A DNA stretch of 31,852 nt, from the NCBI GenBank assembly GCA_046262415.1, contig JBHEMU010000122.1, positions 1-31,852 of the forward strand, given 5' to 3'. Of the stretch, positions 7,540-15,778 are shown in pieces. The DNA is from JACDAS01 sp046262415 (GTDB taxonomy: Bacteria; Actinomycetota; Thermoleophilia; Gaiellales; Gaiellaceae). Made by a program: the position numbers and the translations under genes. Below the pieces are notes generated by a model. The model made no database searches. It had not been told where the DNA came from and saw nothing but the letters and a program-made list of their open reading frames with translations. Positions within the stretch are counted from its first letter, which is position 1. Each line of letters starts with the position of its first letter.

Positions 7540-8786
7540 GGCAAGCGGCCCAGCTCGTCGAGCGTGCGGAGCCCCGGGGTCCGCTCGATCAGCGCGCCCA
7601 GGGAGCGGACTTCGCCGAGGAGGTTGAGCCCGGCCAGCGCGCCGATCGCCAGCCACCTCCCCCGGGCTCCCAGCCTAGCCACGGACCCGAAACCTACCAC
7701 GGCGCCGAGCGCGTTCGATCCGCCGTCCCCGAGCATCGTCACCTCGCGGAGATCGTACGGACCGAGGCAGACGGCGACCGCCGCGTAGGGGAGGGTCGAT
7801 CCGCGCAGCACCGCGCTTGCCGCGAGGTATGCCTTCAGCGCCCGCCCCGGCCTCGTGTCGAGCAGGTTCAGCGCGTTGGCGGACAGCCCGACCAGCAGCG
7901 CGCCGGACACGGAGCGACTGGCGGCCAGGCCGGCGGCGGGGATGGCGGCGAGCTTGAGCACGCCGGTCGTGCGGCCGCGGCCGAGGTGAGCCCGCCAGCC
8001 GCGCTCCGGGCCCGACCAGAGGTCATCGGCGATCCCGACCAGGTCGACGAGCGCGACCGCGACCGCGATCCGGCGCGGAGTCCGGAGGCCGCCGAGCGCC
8101 ACCGCCCAGCCGGCCAGGGGAAGTCTCGAACCGCGATGGTTGATCCCGAGTGGGCCGAGCGCGACCAGCACGTCCAGCAACTGCCGCGCCCGGTGGGCGA
8201 AGCCGTGCAGGTCCCGCCCCGTCGCACGGTGGCGGAGGTCGAGCACGACCTCCTCGACGGTCAGCCCGGCGCGAGCAGCGTCGACCGTCATGCGCACCTC
8301 GCAGCCGAAGCCGGGCGCGAGCGGGAAGCACCGCCGCCTGGCATCGGCGGACAGCGCACGCTGCCCGGAGAGCGGCTCGGCCTGCTCGACCCCGCTGCGG
8401 GCGCGGATCGCCCGCCGCGCCAGCCCTTTGGCGAGCCCGAACCCGCCCCCCTGCCGCTCCGCAAACGCCGCGACTGCGAGCTCGGCCCGGGAGCCCGCGA
8501 GCGGCAGGAGGTCGCCCTCGAGGTCGGCGTCGCAGAGCAGCAGGCGTCCGGGCGGCGCCGCTCGCTCGGCCAGCGTCAGCGCCTGGCCCTTGCCCCGCCG
8601 CGGCAGGCGTAGGACGCGGGCTCCCGCTCCTTCCGCCGCCGCGGCCGTGCGGTCCCGGGAGCCGTCGTCGGCGACGAGGATCTCGGCGCCCGGAAACGAC
8701 GCGCGGAGCGCGCGGACGGTCGAAGCGATGCGGGCCTCCTCGTCCCGGGCGGCGACGAGGATCGCCGCGGGGCCGGCCTCAGCCAC
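7536..8786 (-). CDS. GT2 glycosyltransferase fused to a truncated MraY/WecA-like domain
   Basis: A 416-residue two-part protein. Residues 1 to about 220 are a family 2 glycosyltransferase: nucleotide-binding ILVADDGSRDRT (D40, D41), metal-binding CDADLEGD (D86, D88) and acceptor-region SGQRALSADA. From about 223 to the end the sequence is membrane-like and carries three landmarks of polyprenyl-phosphate sugar-1-phosphate transferases: the aspartate pair at 254-255 (GIADDLWSG), an Asn/Asp motif ANALNLLDTRPGRALK (304-319) and MLGDGGSNALGAVVG (351-365). The first helices and the first Asp motif of a normal MraY/WecA are missing. This suggests a lipid-linked sugar enzyme in envelope biogenesis, placed between steB and pyrG. 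Whether the second half is active is unknown. Starts at GTG, overlapping steB by 8 bases. Confidence 0.75.
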   Translation of the reverse strand: MAEAGPAAILVAARDEEARIASTVRALRASFPGAEILVADDGSRDRTAAAAEGAGARVLRLPRRGKGQALTLAERAAPPGRLLLCDADLEGDLLPLAGSRAELAVAAFAERQGGGFGLAKGLARRAIRARSGVEQAEPLSGQRALSADARRRCFPLAPGFGCEVRMTVDAARAGLTVEEVVLDLRHRATGRDLHGFAHRARQLLDVLVALGPLGINHRGSRLPLAGWAVALGGLRTPRRIAVAVALVDLVGIADDLWSGPERGWRAHLGRGRTTGVLKLAAIPAAGLAASRSVSGALLVGLSANALNLLDTRPGRALKAYLAASAVLRGSTLPYAAVAVCLGPYDLREVTMLGDGGSNALGAVVGFGSVARLGARGRWLAIGALAGLNLLGEVRSLGALIERTPGLRTLDELGRLP

Positions 8787-9666
8787 TCGGAGGGGCGACG
8801 GGTTCGACCGGGGGGAGGAGGGCGTCGGCCGTCGGCTTGACCCCGTACCGGCCAGGCCTGCCGCCCGCGAGCAGCACCGCCAGCGCGAGGCGCCCCGGCG
8901 CCGTGTCGACGTCGTCCACGCTCGAGATGCCTCGCCGGCGATACGTCTCCACCGCCGAGACCTCCTCGCTGGAGTCCTCGACGCCGACCACGGGGAACCC
9001 GGGCGACGCCAGGCCGGTGTAGAACCCCCGCAGGAAACGCGCGGTCGCCCGCTGCTGCGGCCCCGCCGTCCGGACGACGACGACCGCGTCGGCGGCGAGC
9101 GCCTCGTTGCCGGAACGCTCCTCGACCAGCGTCGTCTCGAGCGCGTTCCAGAGCGGGGTCGCGCCGCCGAGGACGAACTCGACCGCGAGCGAGGTGCCGA
9201 GCTCGGCCAGGTTTCGCTCGCCCGCGTACCGGACCAGGGCCGGTCGGGATGCGAGCTGCTTGCGGATGGCGCGCACGTCGACCGGCACCTTGAGGGCGCG
9301 GAGACGGAAGAGCCCGGGGCCGCCGCCGTCGCGAAGCGCCTCCTGCACCGCGGCGCGCAGCTTCGCGTCGACTGAGCCGACGAAGACGAGCGCCACCTGC
9401 CGGCCGCGGAGCCGGTTCGCCATCAAGGCGCGGTACGTGCCGTCGATGAAGTCCCTGCCGGTGCTCTGCGAGCGCGTCAGCGCGACGATCCGCCCCTCGG
9501 CCCGGTCCAGCCGCTGCTCCAGCGCGGCCTTGTCCTTGCGCAGCAGGTCTCGCTCGGACTTGGCGACGACGTCCTGGGAGGCGATGCCGACCCCGACGAG
9601 GATCCCGACGATCAGGGCGAGGAAGACCGCCGCCAGCGACGCGACGTGGTAGCGCAGGTCGAACAT
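8779..9666 (-). CDS. steB: SteB/MctB-like outer-envelope protein (copper transporter MctB family)
   Basis: A 295-residue protein with an N-terminal membrane anchor (residues about 8-30, VASLAAVFLALIVGILVGVG) followed by a coiled coil (KSERDLLRKDKAALEQRLDR) and a soluble alpha/beta region outside the membrane. This is the architecture of the actinobacterial family annotated as MctB copper transporter, or SteB, which pairs with SteA in mycobacteria and corynebacteria. The opening MFDLRYHVASLAAVFLALIVG is very typical. It lies in the conserved block recN-steA-steB-pyrG, although here an SRPBCC gene separates it from steA and a glycosyltransferase separates it from pyrG. The reported role in the homologues is cell-envelope integrity and control of peptidoglycan hydrolysis; transport of copper is uncertain. 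Family assignment is firm, function less so. Confidence 0.85.
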   Translation of the reverse strand: MFDLRYHVASLAAVFLALIVGILVGVGIASQDVVAKSERDLLRKDKAALEQRLDRAEGRIVALTRSQSTGRDFIDGTYRALMANRLRGRQVALVFVGSVDAKLRAAVQEALRDGGGPGLFRLRALKVPVDVRAIRKQLASRPALVRYAGERNLAELGTSLAVEFVLGGATPLWNALETTLVEERSGNEALAADAVVVVRTAGPQQRATARFLRGFYTGLASPGFPVVGVEDSSEEVSAVETYRRRGISSVDDVDTAPGRLALAVLLAGGRPGRYGVKPTADALLPPVEPVAPPSG

Positions 9667-9670
9667 GCCC

Positions 9671-9767
9671 TAGGCGGCGCTTGCGACGCCGACCTCAGGA
9701 GCGCGGGCTTGCCCGCGCTCCGTCTGAGCCGGCCGCACGAGCGCATCCGGGTAGAGACCCACGCTCC
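9671..9767 (+). repeat. Dispersed intergenic repeat, copy A
   Basis: About 97 bases that recur in inverted orientation at 20341-20437 with roughly 88-90% identity by eye. The shared core includes GCTTGCGACGC, CCTCAGGAGCGCGGGCTTGC and CGCACGAGCGCATCCGGGTA. Inside copy A lies a perfect inverted repeat at 9698-9721 (11-base arms, 2-base centre), which extends outward through CTCA/TGAG with a 3-base bulge. It sits upstream of steB and immediately downstream of the terminator-like hairpin of the SRPBCC gene. No coding frame is conserved between the copies. Confidence 0.85.
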
Positions 9768-9769
9768 TA

Positions 9770-9801
9770 GACGATTGATCGAACGGTCGTGATCAATCGT
9801 C
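9770..9801 (-). terminator. Hairpin spanning the SRPBCC stop codon, possible terminator
   Basis: A perfect 11-base inverted repeat, GACGATTGATC at 9770-9780 and GATCAATCGTC at 9791-9801, with a 10-base loop. On the minus strand it includes the last codons and the TGA of the SRPBCC gene. There is no T-run after it, so intrinsic termination would be weak; it could also be a binding site for a dimeric regulator. Confidence 0.45.
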
Positions 9802-10221
9802 CAGGGTAGCGGCGGTCTGGCAGAGGTCGTGCAGGCGCTGGAGCGCCCGGCGCGGCAGGGAGCGGCGGAGGCGGACGAGCCAGGGCGCGGAGACGGCGAG
9901 GGTCGCCCGCGTCCGGTCGGGTCGCGCCGGGACGAGGACCAGCTCGACGTCGAGCCGGTCCGCCGTCAGGTGCCAGGCCAGGAGCTCGGGCTCGCGAACC
10001 TCCCTGACGAGCAGCATCCCGGCGGCGGCCGGACGGCGGAGCAGGCCGGGCCGGCTGCCGTAGCGGAGCTTCCAGCGCGCTCCCGGGACCAGTCCGCGGC
10101 GGTCCGGCTCCGCGGCTGCCACGCCGGGCCACCAGTCCGCCAGGTGATGCGGCTCGGCCACGAAGCGCCAGGCATCCGCCTGCGCGGCCACGAGCTCGAC
10201 GCTCGCCTCGACGCGGGGCAC
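9793..10221 (-). CDS. SRPBCC (START-like) family protein
   Basis: A 142-residue soluble protein with the polyketide-cyclase/SRPBCC pattern: an opening strand with ASVELVAAQADAWRFVAEPHH, then LADWWPGV, a middle strand GARWKLRYG, paired strands LLAWHLTADRLDVELVLVPA and RTRATLAVSA, and a long C-terminal helix with PRRALQRLHDLCQTA. Such proteins bind hydrophobic ligands in a deep cavity. The ligand here cannot be inferred. It starts with GTG, lies between steA and steB where other actinobacteria have nothing, and ends inside a strong hairpin. The 171 bases between it and steA hold no other gene that I can see. Confidence 0.75.
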   Translation of the reverse strand: MPRVEASVELVAAQADAWRFVAEPHHLADWWPGVAAAEPDRRGLVPGARWKLRYGSRPGLLRRPAAAGMLLVREVREPELLAWHLTADRLDVELVLVPARPDRTRATLAVSAPWLVRLRRSLPRRALQRLHDLCQTAATLDD

Positions 10222-10392
10222 TAGTGTCCCGTCCGGTGACGTTGCCGAGCTCCTGGGTCGCGAGCACCAAGCCAGGCTAGGACGCAGGCGTGCATAGGGC
10301 GGACGCCGGATACGGGGGCGACTGAGGACGACGCATGGCGCCGCATGATCGCGGGCCAGAAGCCGCCGGACGTTGCCGGGCGGGGCACTACG

Positions 10393-11535
10393 CTACGCCA
10401 GTCCGACGAGCTCGCGCAGGCGGAGCACCAGGAACTGGATCAGGTGGCGGAGCCCTGGCGAGGCGACGACGGCGACCGTGATCGCGCCGAGGCCCGCGAG
10501 CGTCACAGCCACCAGCGGCCCGAGGCCGACCTGGCGGCTGAAGAGTCGCGACATCCCCTTCGCGTCGACCAGGATGCCGCCGACCATCAGCCTCGTCACG
10601 AACGTCGACGACATGCCCTCCCGGTCTCGCTCCAGGAACTCGATCAGGTTGAAGTGCGTCCCCACCGCGACGATCAGCTCGGCGCCCCGCTCGTAGGCGA
10701 GGAGCAGGGCCAGGTCCTCGCTGATTCCCGGTGCCGGGACGAGGAAGTACGGCACCCCCAGCCGGTTCGCACGCGCGGCGCCCGGCGCTCCCGTGCCGTC
10801 CGCATAGGCGTGCACGAGCAGCTCGGCCCCGGAGCGGAGAACCTCGTCGGAGACGGAGTCCATGTCCCCGACGATCACGTCCGGCCGGTAGCCGGCCTCG
10901 ACCAGCGCGTCCGCGCCCCCGTCGACCCCGACCAGCACGGGCTTGAAGTCGCGGATGTAGGAGCGGATGATGCGGAGGTCCCGCTTGTGCCCCGGCCCCC
11001 GGGCGACGACGAGCGCGTGCCGGTCGCGGAAGCGCGTCTCGAGCTGCGGGAAGTCGATCCCCTCCGAGAGCAGGCGCCCCTCCTCGCGCAGGTAGCGCAT
11101 CGTGTTGTCGGCGAAGGCCTCGAGCGCCTCGGTGACACGCCCTCGCTGCTCGGCGAGCGCGGCCTCGAGCTCCCCCTCGCCGAGGACGTGGCCGGTCGCC
11201 AGGCAGGTGCCGTTGCGGAAGAGGCTGGCGCCGCGGACGGTCAGCTGCTCGCCGTCCCGCACCTGCTCGAAGAGCTCGGCTCCGGGCGCGTCGATCAGGC
11301 GCACACCGCCCCGGACGAGCAGCAGCGGTCCCGGGTTCGGGAAGCGGCCGGTCTGCGACGGGGCGACGTTGACCACGACCCGGACGCCCGCCTCGAGCAG
11401 CTCCTCGGCCGAGGTCCGGTCGAGGTCCGTGTGGTCGACGATGGCGATGTCGTCCGCCCCGAGCCGGCGCACGAGGTGCTTCGTGCGACGGTCCAGCCTC
11501 GCGGGACCCGTGACTTCCACGAACGTACTCATCAC
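10393..11535 (-). CDS. steA: SteA, thiamine-pyrophosphokinase-like membrane protein
   Basis: A 380-residue protein of the actinobacterial SteA family. The central part resembles thiamine pyrophosphokinase: VLVGVDGGADALVEAGYRPD, then VIVGDMDSVSDEVLRSGAE and the later GISEDLALLLAYERGAELIV. The N-terminal 150 residues are family-specific (RRTKHLVRRLGADDIAIVDH, then the RLIDAPG segment). Near the C-terminus one or two membrane helices follow the basic FSRQ segment (GLGPLVAVTLAGLGAITVAVVA, written here as a position guide near residues 337-358). In corynebacteria SteA works with SteB in septal wall control. The frame opens GTG-ATG; either could be the start, two bases after the recN stop. Catalytic activity as a kinase is not implied. 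Confidence 0.88.
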   Translation of the reverse strand: MMSTFVEVTGPARLDRRTKHLVRRLGADDIAIVDHTDLDRTSAEELLEAGVRVVVNVAPSQTGRFPNPGPLLLVRGGVRLIDAPGAELFEQVRDGEQLTVRGASLFRNGTCLATGHVLGEGELEAALAEQRGRVTEALEAFADNTMRYLREEGRLLSEGIDFPQLETRFRDRHALVVARGPGHKRDLRIIRSYIRDFKPVLVGVDGGADALVEAGYRPDVIVGDMDSVSDEVLRSGAELLVHAYADGTGAPGAARANRLGVPYFLVPAPGISEDLALLLAYERGAELIVAVGTHFNLIEFLERDREGMSSTFVTRLMVGGILVDAKGMSRLFSRQVGLGPLVAVTLAGLGAITVAVVASPGLRHLIQFLVLRLRELVGLA

Positions 11536-11537
11536 AG

Positions 11538-13178
11538 TCAGGGATTGTCGCGCACGGCGAGCAGCTCCAGGAACTCGCGGCCCCCGAGCATGCGCTCGAG
11601 CTCGGCCTGGCGGGCCGGCTCGTTCAGCTGCTCGATCCGCGTGTGGGTCGGGTCGCCCGGGATCTTCTCGACGCGGAACTGCCGCTCCGCGAGGCTCGCG
11701 ATCTGCGGCAGGTGGGTGATCGTCACCACCTGGGCCCGCCGGCCCAGGCGCCGGAGCGCCTCGCCCACGGCGTTCGCGGTGCGGCCGCCGATGCCCGCGT
11801 CGATCTCGTCGAAGACGATCGTCTCTCCGCCTCCGACCGCGGCGATCGCGAGCGCGACGCGCGAGAGCTCGCCGCCCGAGGCGGTCTCGGCGACCGGGCC
11901 GAACGGCAGGCCGGCGTTCGGCCGGATCAGGAACGAGACCGCTTCCGCGCCGGTAGAGCCGAGGTCGTGGGCGAAAACGTCGACCCGGAACTCGCCGTCG
12001 CCGAGCCCGATCCCCTGCAGCTCGGCGCTCACCTCCCGCGCGAACGGGCCGGCGGCCTCGCGCCGGGCCGCCCCGAGCTCACGGGCCAGGTCCCCCACCC
12101 TCCCCTCGAGCGCCCTCACCGCCTCCGCGGCGGCCGCACTCGGATCGTGGCCGGCCTCGCGCGCGTCCAGCTCGGCCCTCGCCTCGTCGGCGCGGGCCAG
12201 TAGCTCCTCGTACGTGACGGCGCCGAAGCGGCGGCGGGCCGACGCGATCCGCTCCAGCGTTGCCTCGACCTCCTCCAGGCGCCGAGGATCCGCCTCGAGC
12301 GACGCCAGGAAGCTCCGCAGCTCGCCGACGGTCTCGCGGAGCCGCAGACCCGTCTCGCGCAACTCCTGAGCGGGGCCGGCCAGCTCGGGCGCCAGCCTCT
12401 CGACGCCCGCCAGCGCCCGTTCGGCGACCGCGATCTCCTCCGCCGCTCCCGCCCCGTCCTCGGGCGCGAGCGCCTCGGCGGCGCCCGCAGCGGCCTCGGC
12501 CAGCTCGGTGACGTGACGGAGCCGCTCGCGCTCAGCCCGCAGCGACTCGTCGAGCCCGGGCTCCAGCCCCTCCGTGTCTTCGGCGAGCGCCCGCAGCTCG
12601 GCGAGCCGCACCTCGGCGGCGACGGCGCCCCGCGTCAGCTCCTCCTGGCGCCGCCGAGCGGCTCCGAGCTCGTTCCAGGCCGAGCGGAGCTCACGGCGGC
12701 GGCGGAGCTGGTCCTCTCCGGCGAACGAGTCGAGCAGGTCGAGCTGGTAGGAGGGCCGGGCGAGCCGGCGCTGCTCGAACTGCCCGGACATCGCGAGCAG
12801 CCGTTCGGCGGCCGCGGCCACGTCCTCCCGCGCGGCCGCCCGCCCCCAGGCGTAGGCGCGCGTCCGCCCGTCCGCGAAGATCCGCCGCGCTAGCACGAGG
12901 CCGTCCTCGCCGTCCGGCCGGAGCTCGGCCAGCGCCCGTAGCTCCGGCCCCTCGACGAGGGACTCCGGGACGTCGAACTCCGCCTCGACGTAGGCCTCCG
13001 CGGCGTCCGCGCCCACGAGCGCCGCGTCCCCGCGGGAGCCGAGCAGGAGCCCGATCGCCTGGGCCAGGATCGTCTTCCCCGCGCCGGTCTCGCCGGTGAT
13101 CGCGTTCAGCCCGGCCGCGAGCTCGAGCTCCGCCTCGCGGATCAGCACGAGGTTCTCGATCCGGAGCCTACGAACCAA
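11538..13178 (-). CDS. recN: DNA repair protein RecN
   Basis: SMC-like ATPase involved in double-strand break repair. The 546-residue length is normal. The opening VRRLRIENLVLIREAELEL and the Walker A motif GETGAGKT are near the N-terminus. A long charged coiled coil rich in Glu, Arg and Ala occupies the middle (about residues 150-350). The ABC signature ETASGGELSRVALAI and the Walker B ETIVFDEIDAGIGG lie near the C-terminus, followed by the QVVTITHLPQIAS histidine switch. The start appears to be TTG inside the last codons of nadK, an 11-base overlap. No alternative ATG nearby gives the canonical N-terminus. Two bases separate its stop from steA. Confidence 0.96.
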   Translation of the reverse strand: MVRRLRIENLVLIREAELELAAGLNAITGETGAGKTILAQAIGLLLGSRGDAALVGADAAEAYVEAEFDVPESLVEGPELRALAELRPDGEDGLVLARRIFADGRTRAYAWGRAAAREDVAAAAERLLAMSGQFEQRRLARPSYQLDLLDSFAGEDQLRRRRELRSAWNELGAARRRQEELTRGAVAAEVRLAELRALAEDTEGLEPGLDESLRAERERLRHVTELAEAAAGAAEALAPEDGAGAAEEIAVAERALAGVERLAPELAGPAQELRETGLRLRETVGELRSFLASLEADPRRLEEVEATLERIASARRRFGAVTYEELLARADEARAELDAREAGHDPSAAAAEAVRALEGRVGDLARELGAARREAAGPFAREVSAELQGIGLGDGEFRVDVFAHDLGSTGAEAVSFLIRPNAGLPFGPVAETASGGELSRVALAIAAVGGGETIVFDEIDAGIGGRTANAVGEALRRLGRRAQVVTITHLPQIASLAERQFRVEKIPGDPTHTRIEQLNEPARQAELERMLGGREFLELLAVRDNP

Positions 13179-14025
13179 AGACCTGGCGGTACCGGCGGAA
13201 GAAGGTGACGTCGGGGGGGGTCGCGAGCAGGCTGCGCCGCTCGTCGAGGCGGACGTCGAGGCTCTCGCCGGGGGCCACCTCGGCGAACGAGTGGCCGTCC
13301 GCGATCACGGTCAGCGGCACCTCCACGCTCCGGTTCGTGACGGTGACGCCGAGCTCGCGCGTGACGACGAGCGGGCGGACGTAGAGGGAGTGCGGCGCCA
13401 CGAAGGTGATCACGACGGCGTCCAGCCCGCGGACGACCACGGGTCCTCCGCACGAGAGGTTGTAGGCGGTCGAGCCCGACGGCGTCGCGCAGATCAGCCC
13501 GTCGCACGGCTGCACGCCGAGATCCTCCCCCCCGACCGCCCAGCCGAGGTGGGCCATCCGGCCCAGAACCGAGCTGGTGACGACGACGTCGTTGATCGCC
13601 GTCCGCCGCTCCCCGGCCGCCCGCGCCTCGAGCAGCGGCAGCGAGTGCACGACGTAGTGGCCTTCGAGGACCCGGGTGAGCACCGGCTCGAGGTCGTCCG
13701 GCTGGATCGATGTGAGAAAGCCGACCCGGCCGAAGTTGACGCCGATCACCGGGACGCCGGTCCCGACGAAGCGCTGCAGCGCGCGCAGCATCGTTCCGTC
13801 GCCGCCGAGCGCGACCGCGAGGTCGGCCTCCTCCACCGGCTCGGTGCCGGCGCGACCGTGCTTCTCGGCTTCGTCCTCGGGCAGGAGCAGGTCGACGCCG
13901 CACGCCCGGGCGACCCGCTCGACGGTCTCGAGCGCGGGGCCGATCGTCTCGACGCGGCCGTGGGTCACGACCGCGCCGCGGCGGACCCTAGCCGACGGCG
14001 GCATCGATCCAGGCTTCGAGGTCAT
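13168..14025 (-). CDS. nadK: NAD kinase
   Basis: Phosphorylates NAD to NADP. The family motifs are clear: ALGGDGTMLRA (GGDGT), NFGRVGFLTSI (NxGxxGFL), the INDVVV segment and TPSGSTAYNLSCGGPVV. The C-terminal beta sandwich ends with VIADGHSFAEVAPGESLDVR. The longest frame gives 285 residues and overlaps tlyA by 38 bases, with GGGGAG just upstream of its ATG. A second ATG at 14004 would shorten it by seven residues and still leave the first strand intact, so the start is not settled. A run of eight G at 13213-13220 lies in frame (the ATPPD segment), and the reading frame is not broken there. Confidence 0.95.
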   Translation of the reverse strand: MTSKPGSMPPSARVRRGAVVTHGRVETIGPALETVERVARACGVDLLLPEDEAEKHGRAGTEPVEEADLAVALGGDGTMLRALQRFVGTGVPVIGVNFGRVGFLTSIQPDDLEPVLTRVLEGHYVVHSLPLLEARAAGERRTAINDVVVTSSVLGRMAHLGWAVGGEDLGVQPCDGLICATPSGSTAYNLSCGGPVVVRGLDAVVITFVAPHSLYVRPLVVTRELGVTVTNRSVEVPLTVIADGHSFAEVAPGESLDVRLDERRSLLATPPDVTFFRRYRQVFGS

Positions 14026-14749
14026 CGCTCCCCGCGGCTCCGCCCCGTTCGACGAGATGGAGGAAGAACTCGCGGTTTCCCTTCGGTCCGGGGAGGCCGG
14101 AGTCGACGACCCCGGCGACGCGCGCTCCCCATGCTCCCGCCCGTCCCGCGACCTCGTGCAGCACGCGGCGCTGGACGTCGGGATCGCGGACGATCCCGCG
14201 CCGGACGTCGGCCCGACCCGCTTCGAACTGCGGCTTGACGAGGACGAGCGCCTCCCAGCCGCGCGCCGCCAGCGCGAGCGCCGGCGGTAGCGCCTTGTCG
14301 AGGCCGATGAACGAGACGTCGCAGGCGACGACCTCCGGCGCGAACGGCAGCTCGTTCAGATGACGCACGTTGACCCGCTCGAGCGTGGTCACGCGGGCGT
14401 CGGAGCGCAGCTTCTCGTGCAGCTGCCCGTGGCCCACGTCCAGGGCGATCACGCGGGCGGCACCGCGCTGGAGGAGCACGTCCGTGAACCCGCCCGTGGA
14501 GGCTCCCACGTCGAGGCAGTCCCGACCCGCAACGGGGACGCCGAAGGCGTCGAGGGCGTGCGCCAGCTTGACGCCGCCGCGCGAGACGTACGGCGGTGGT
14601 GCGGCGACGGCGAGCTCGGCGGATTCCTCGACCTGCTCTCCCGCCTTCGAGTGGCCGGCCACGCGGCCGGCGAGCAGGAGCGCCTGCGCCTGGGCGCGAG
14701 TCTCGGCCAGCCCCCGCTCGACGAGGAGGACGTCCAGTCGCTTCTTCAT
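13988..14749 (-). CDS. tlyA: TlyA-type 16S/23S rRNA 2'-O-methyltransferase
   Basis: S-adenosylmethionine-dependent methyltransferase that in mycobacteria modifies both rRNAs and affects capreomycin sensitivity. The N-terminal S4 RNA-binding domain covers residues 1-60 (KKRLDVLLVERGLAETRAQA), followed by YVSRGGVKL with K61. The FtsJ-like domain has the cofactor motif CLDVGASTGGFTDVLL with D80, then ACDVSFIGL, LVLVKPQFEAG and GNREFFLHL, so the K-D-K-E type catalytic residues appear present. The 253-residue length is normal. I chose the ATG at 14749 (MKKRLDVLL); the frame is open far upstream but encodes low-complexity sequence. It follows the prenyl synthase gene after 80 bases that show no clear element. 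Confidence 0.95.
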   Translation of the reverse strand: MKKRLDVLLVERGLAETRAQAQALLLAGRVAGHSKAGEQVEESAELAVAAPPPYVSRGGVKLAHALDAFGVPVAGRDCLDVGASTGGFTDVLLQRGAARVIALDVGHGQLHEKLRSDARVTTLERVNVRHLNELPFAPEVVACDVSFIGLDKALPPALALAARGWEALVLVKPQFEAGRADVRRGIVRDPDVQRRVLHEVAGRAGAWGARVAGVVDSGLPGPKGNREFFLHLVERGGAAGSDDLEAWIDAAVG

Positions 14750-14829
14750 CCGGGCCAGCGTAGACGCTGGCCGCCGCAGGGCCGGAACCGGAGCGGTCGG
14801 ACGAGGCGCGCCGAGCCATGCCCGGCGCG

Positions 14830-15603
14830 TCAGTGCGTGCGAACGGCCAGGTCGGAGACGATCTCGTCCAGCACGGACGTGTCCGCGGGCACCGCTGCGA
14901 GGCGCTCGTGCGCCCGCCCGGCCGCCTGATCGGCCAGTCCCCGCGCGCCCTCGAGCCCGTGAGAGTGCACGTACCCGTCCCCGTCGAGGATGTCGTCCAC
15001 GATCTGGAAGAGCAGGCCGAGCTCGTCGCCGAACGCGCGCCACGGAGCCTGCTGACTCGCCGGCACCCTAGCGGCCCAGAGCGCGCAACCCACCGAGGCG
15101 GCGAACAGGCAGCCCGTCTTCAGCCGGTGCAGCGCGGCGAGGTCGACCTGGGCGCCGCCGCAGAGGTCGAGGTACTGGCCACCGATCATCCCCAGCGTGG
15201 CCTGCGCCAGCTCCCGGGCGACCTCGGGCCCGGGATACGAGAGGGCGAGGCGGAAGGCTTCGGCCAGGAGCGCGTCGCCGGCCAGGATCGCGTTGGCCTC
15301 GCCGAAGCGGACGTGGACGGTCGGGGTCCCCCGGCGCAGCTCGTCGTCGTCGAGCGCGGGCAGGTCGTCGTGGACGAGCGAGAAGTTGTGCACGAGCTCG
15401 ACCGCGGCGGCGGCGGGCAGCAGCGCCTCGGGCTCGGCCCCCGCGGCCTCGCCGGCGGCGAGGCAGATCACCGGCCGCACGCGCTTGCCGCCGCTCTCGA
15501 GCGCGTAGCGAACGGCCGCCGCGAGCCCGCCGAGCTCCGGCGTCAGCGCCAGCTCCCCCAGGTAGGACTCGACGAGGTCGCGCAGCTCGTCAGGCGTCAG
15601 CAT
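14830..15603 (-). CDS. Short-chain polyprenyl diphosphate synthase (IspA/IdsA-like)
   Basis: Trans-prenyltransferase, probably making farnesyl or geranylgeranyl diphosphate from isopentenyl and dimethylallyl diphosphate. The first aspartate-rich motif is HDDLPALDDDELRRG, with an insertion of the bacterial farnesyl type (DDxxxxD), and the second is FQIVDDILD. GGKRVRPVICL and RRGTPTVH mark substrate contacts. The 257-residue length is slightly short, and the basic C-terminal end of larger synthases is missing. It overlaps the small coiled-coil gene upstream by 14 bases, a place where ispA commonly follows xseB. dxs, which often comes next, is not in this window. Chain length cannot be fixed by eye. 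Confidence 0.92.
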   Translation of the reverse strand: MLTPDELRDLVESYLGELALTPELGGLAAAVRYALESGGKRVRPVICLAAGEAAGAEPEALLPAAAAVELVHNFSLVHDDLPALDDDELRRGTPTVHVRFGEANAILAGDALLAEAFRLALSYPGPEVARELAQATLGMIGGQYLDLCGGAQVDLAALHRLKTGCLFAASVGCALWAARVPASQQAPWRAFGDELGLLFQIVDDILDGDGYVHSHGLEGARGLADQAAGRAHERLAAVPADTSVLDEIVSDLAVRTH

Positions 15604-15778
15604 CCGCGGCCTTCCTCGCGTCGCCGATCGCCGCCTCGATCTCCTTCGCGATCCGCGCCAGCTCGCTGAGCACGTCGATCGCCACCTCCGGGTCCTCGGT
15701 CGCCTCGAGCTTCTCGCGCGCCGCCTCGAGGCGCTGGAGCAGCGCCTCCGCCTCCTGGAGCTTCTCCTCCGCCGTCAT
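15590..15778 (-). CDS. Small coiled-coil protein, possible divergent XseB
   Basis: A 62-residue, highly charged and wholly helical protein (AEEKLQEAEALLQRLEAARE, then PEVAIDVLSELARIAKEIE). It lies between nusB (ATGA overlap) and the prenyl synthase (14-base overlap), the slot where exodeoxyribonuclease VII small subunit XseB is normally found, and its size and predicted helical hairpin fit. It lacks a clean match to the XseB pattern, and the large subunit gene xseA is absent from the window. I therefore treat the XseB reading as a context-led guess. It could equally be a lineage-specific helical protein. Confidence 0.65.
   Translation of the reverse strand: MTAEEKLQEAEALLQRLEAAREKLEATEDPEVAIDVLSELARIAKEIEAAIGDARKAADADA

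Noticed and set aside
13211..13222. Run of G in nadK (and G7 at 18180-18186 in the fusion gene) as possible frameshifts
   Set aside because: Both reading frames continue with recognisable family sequence on each side.
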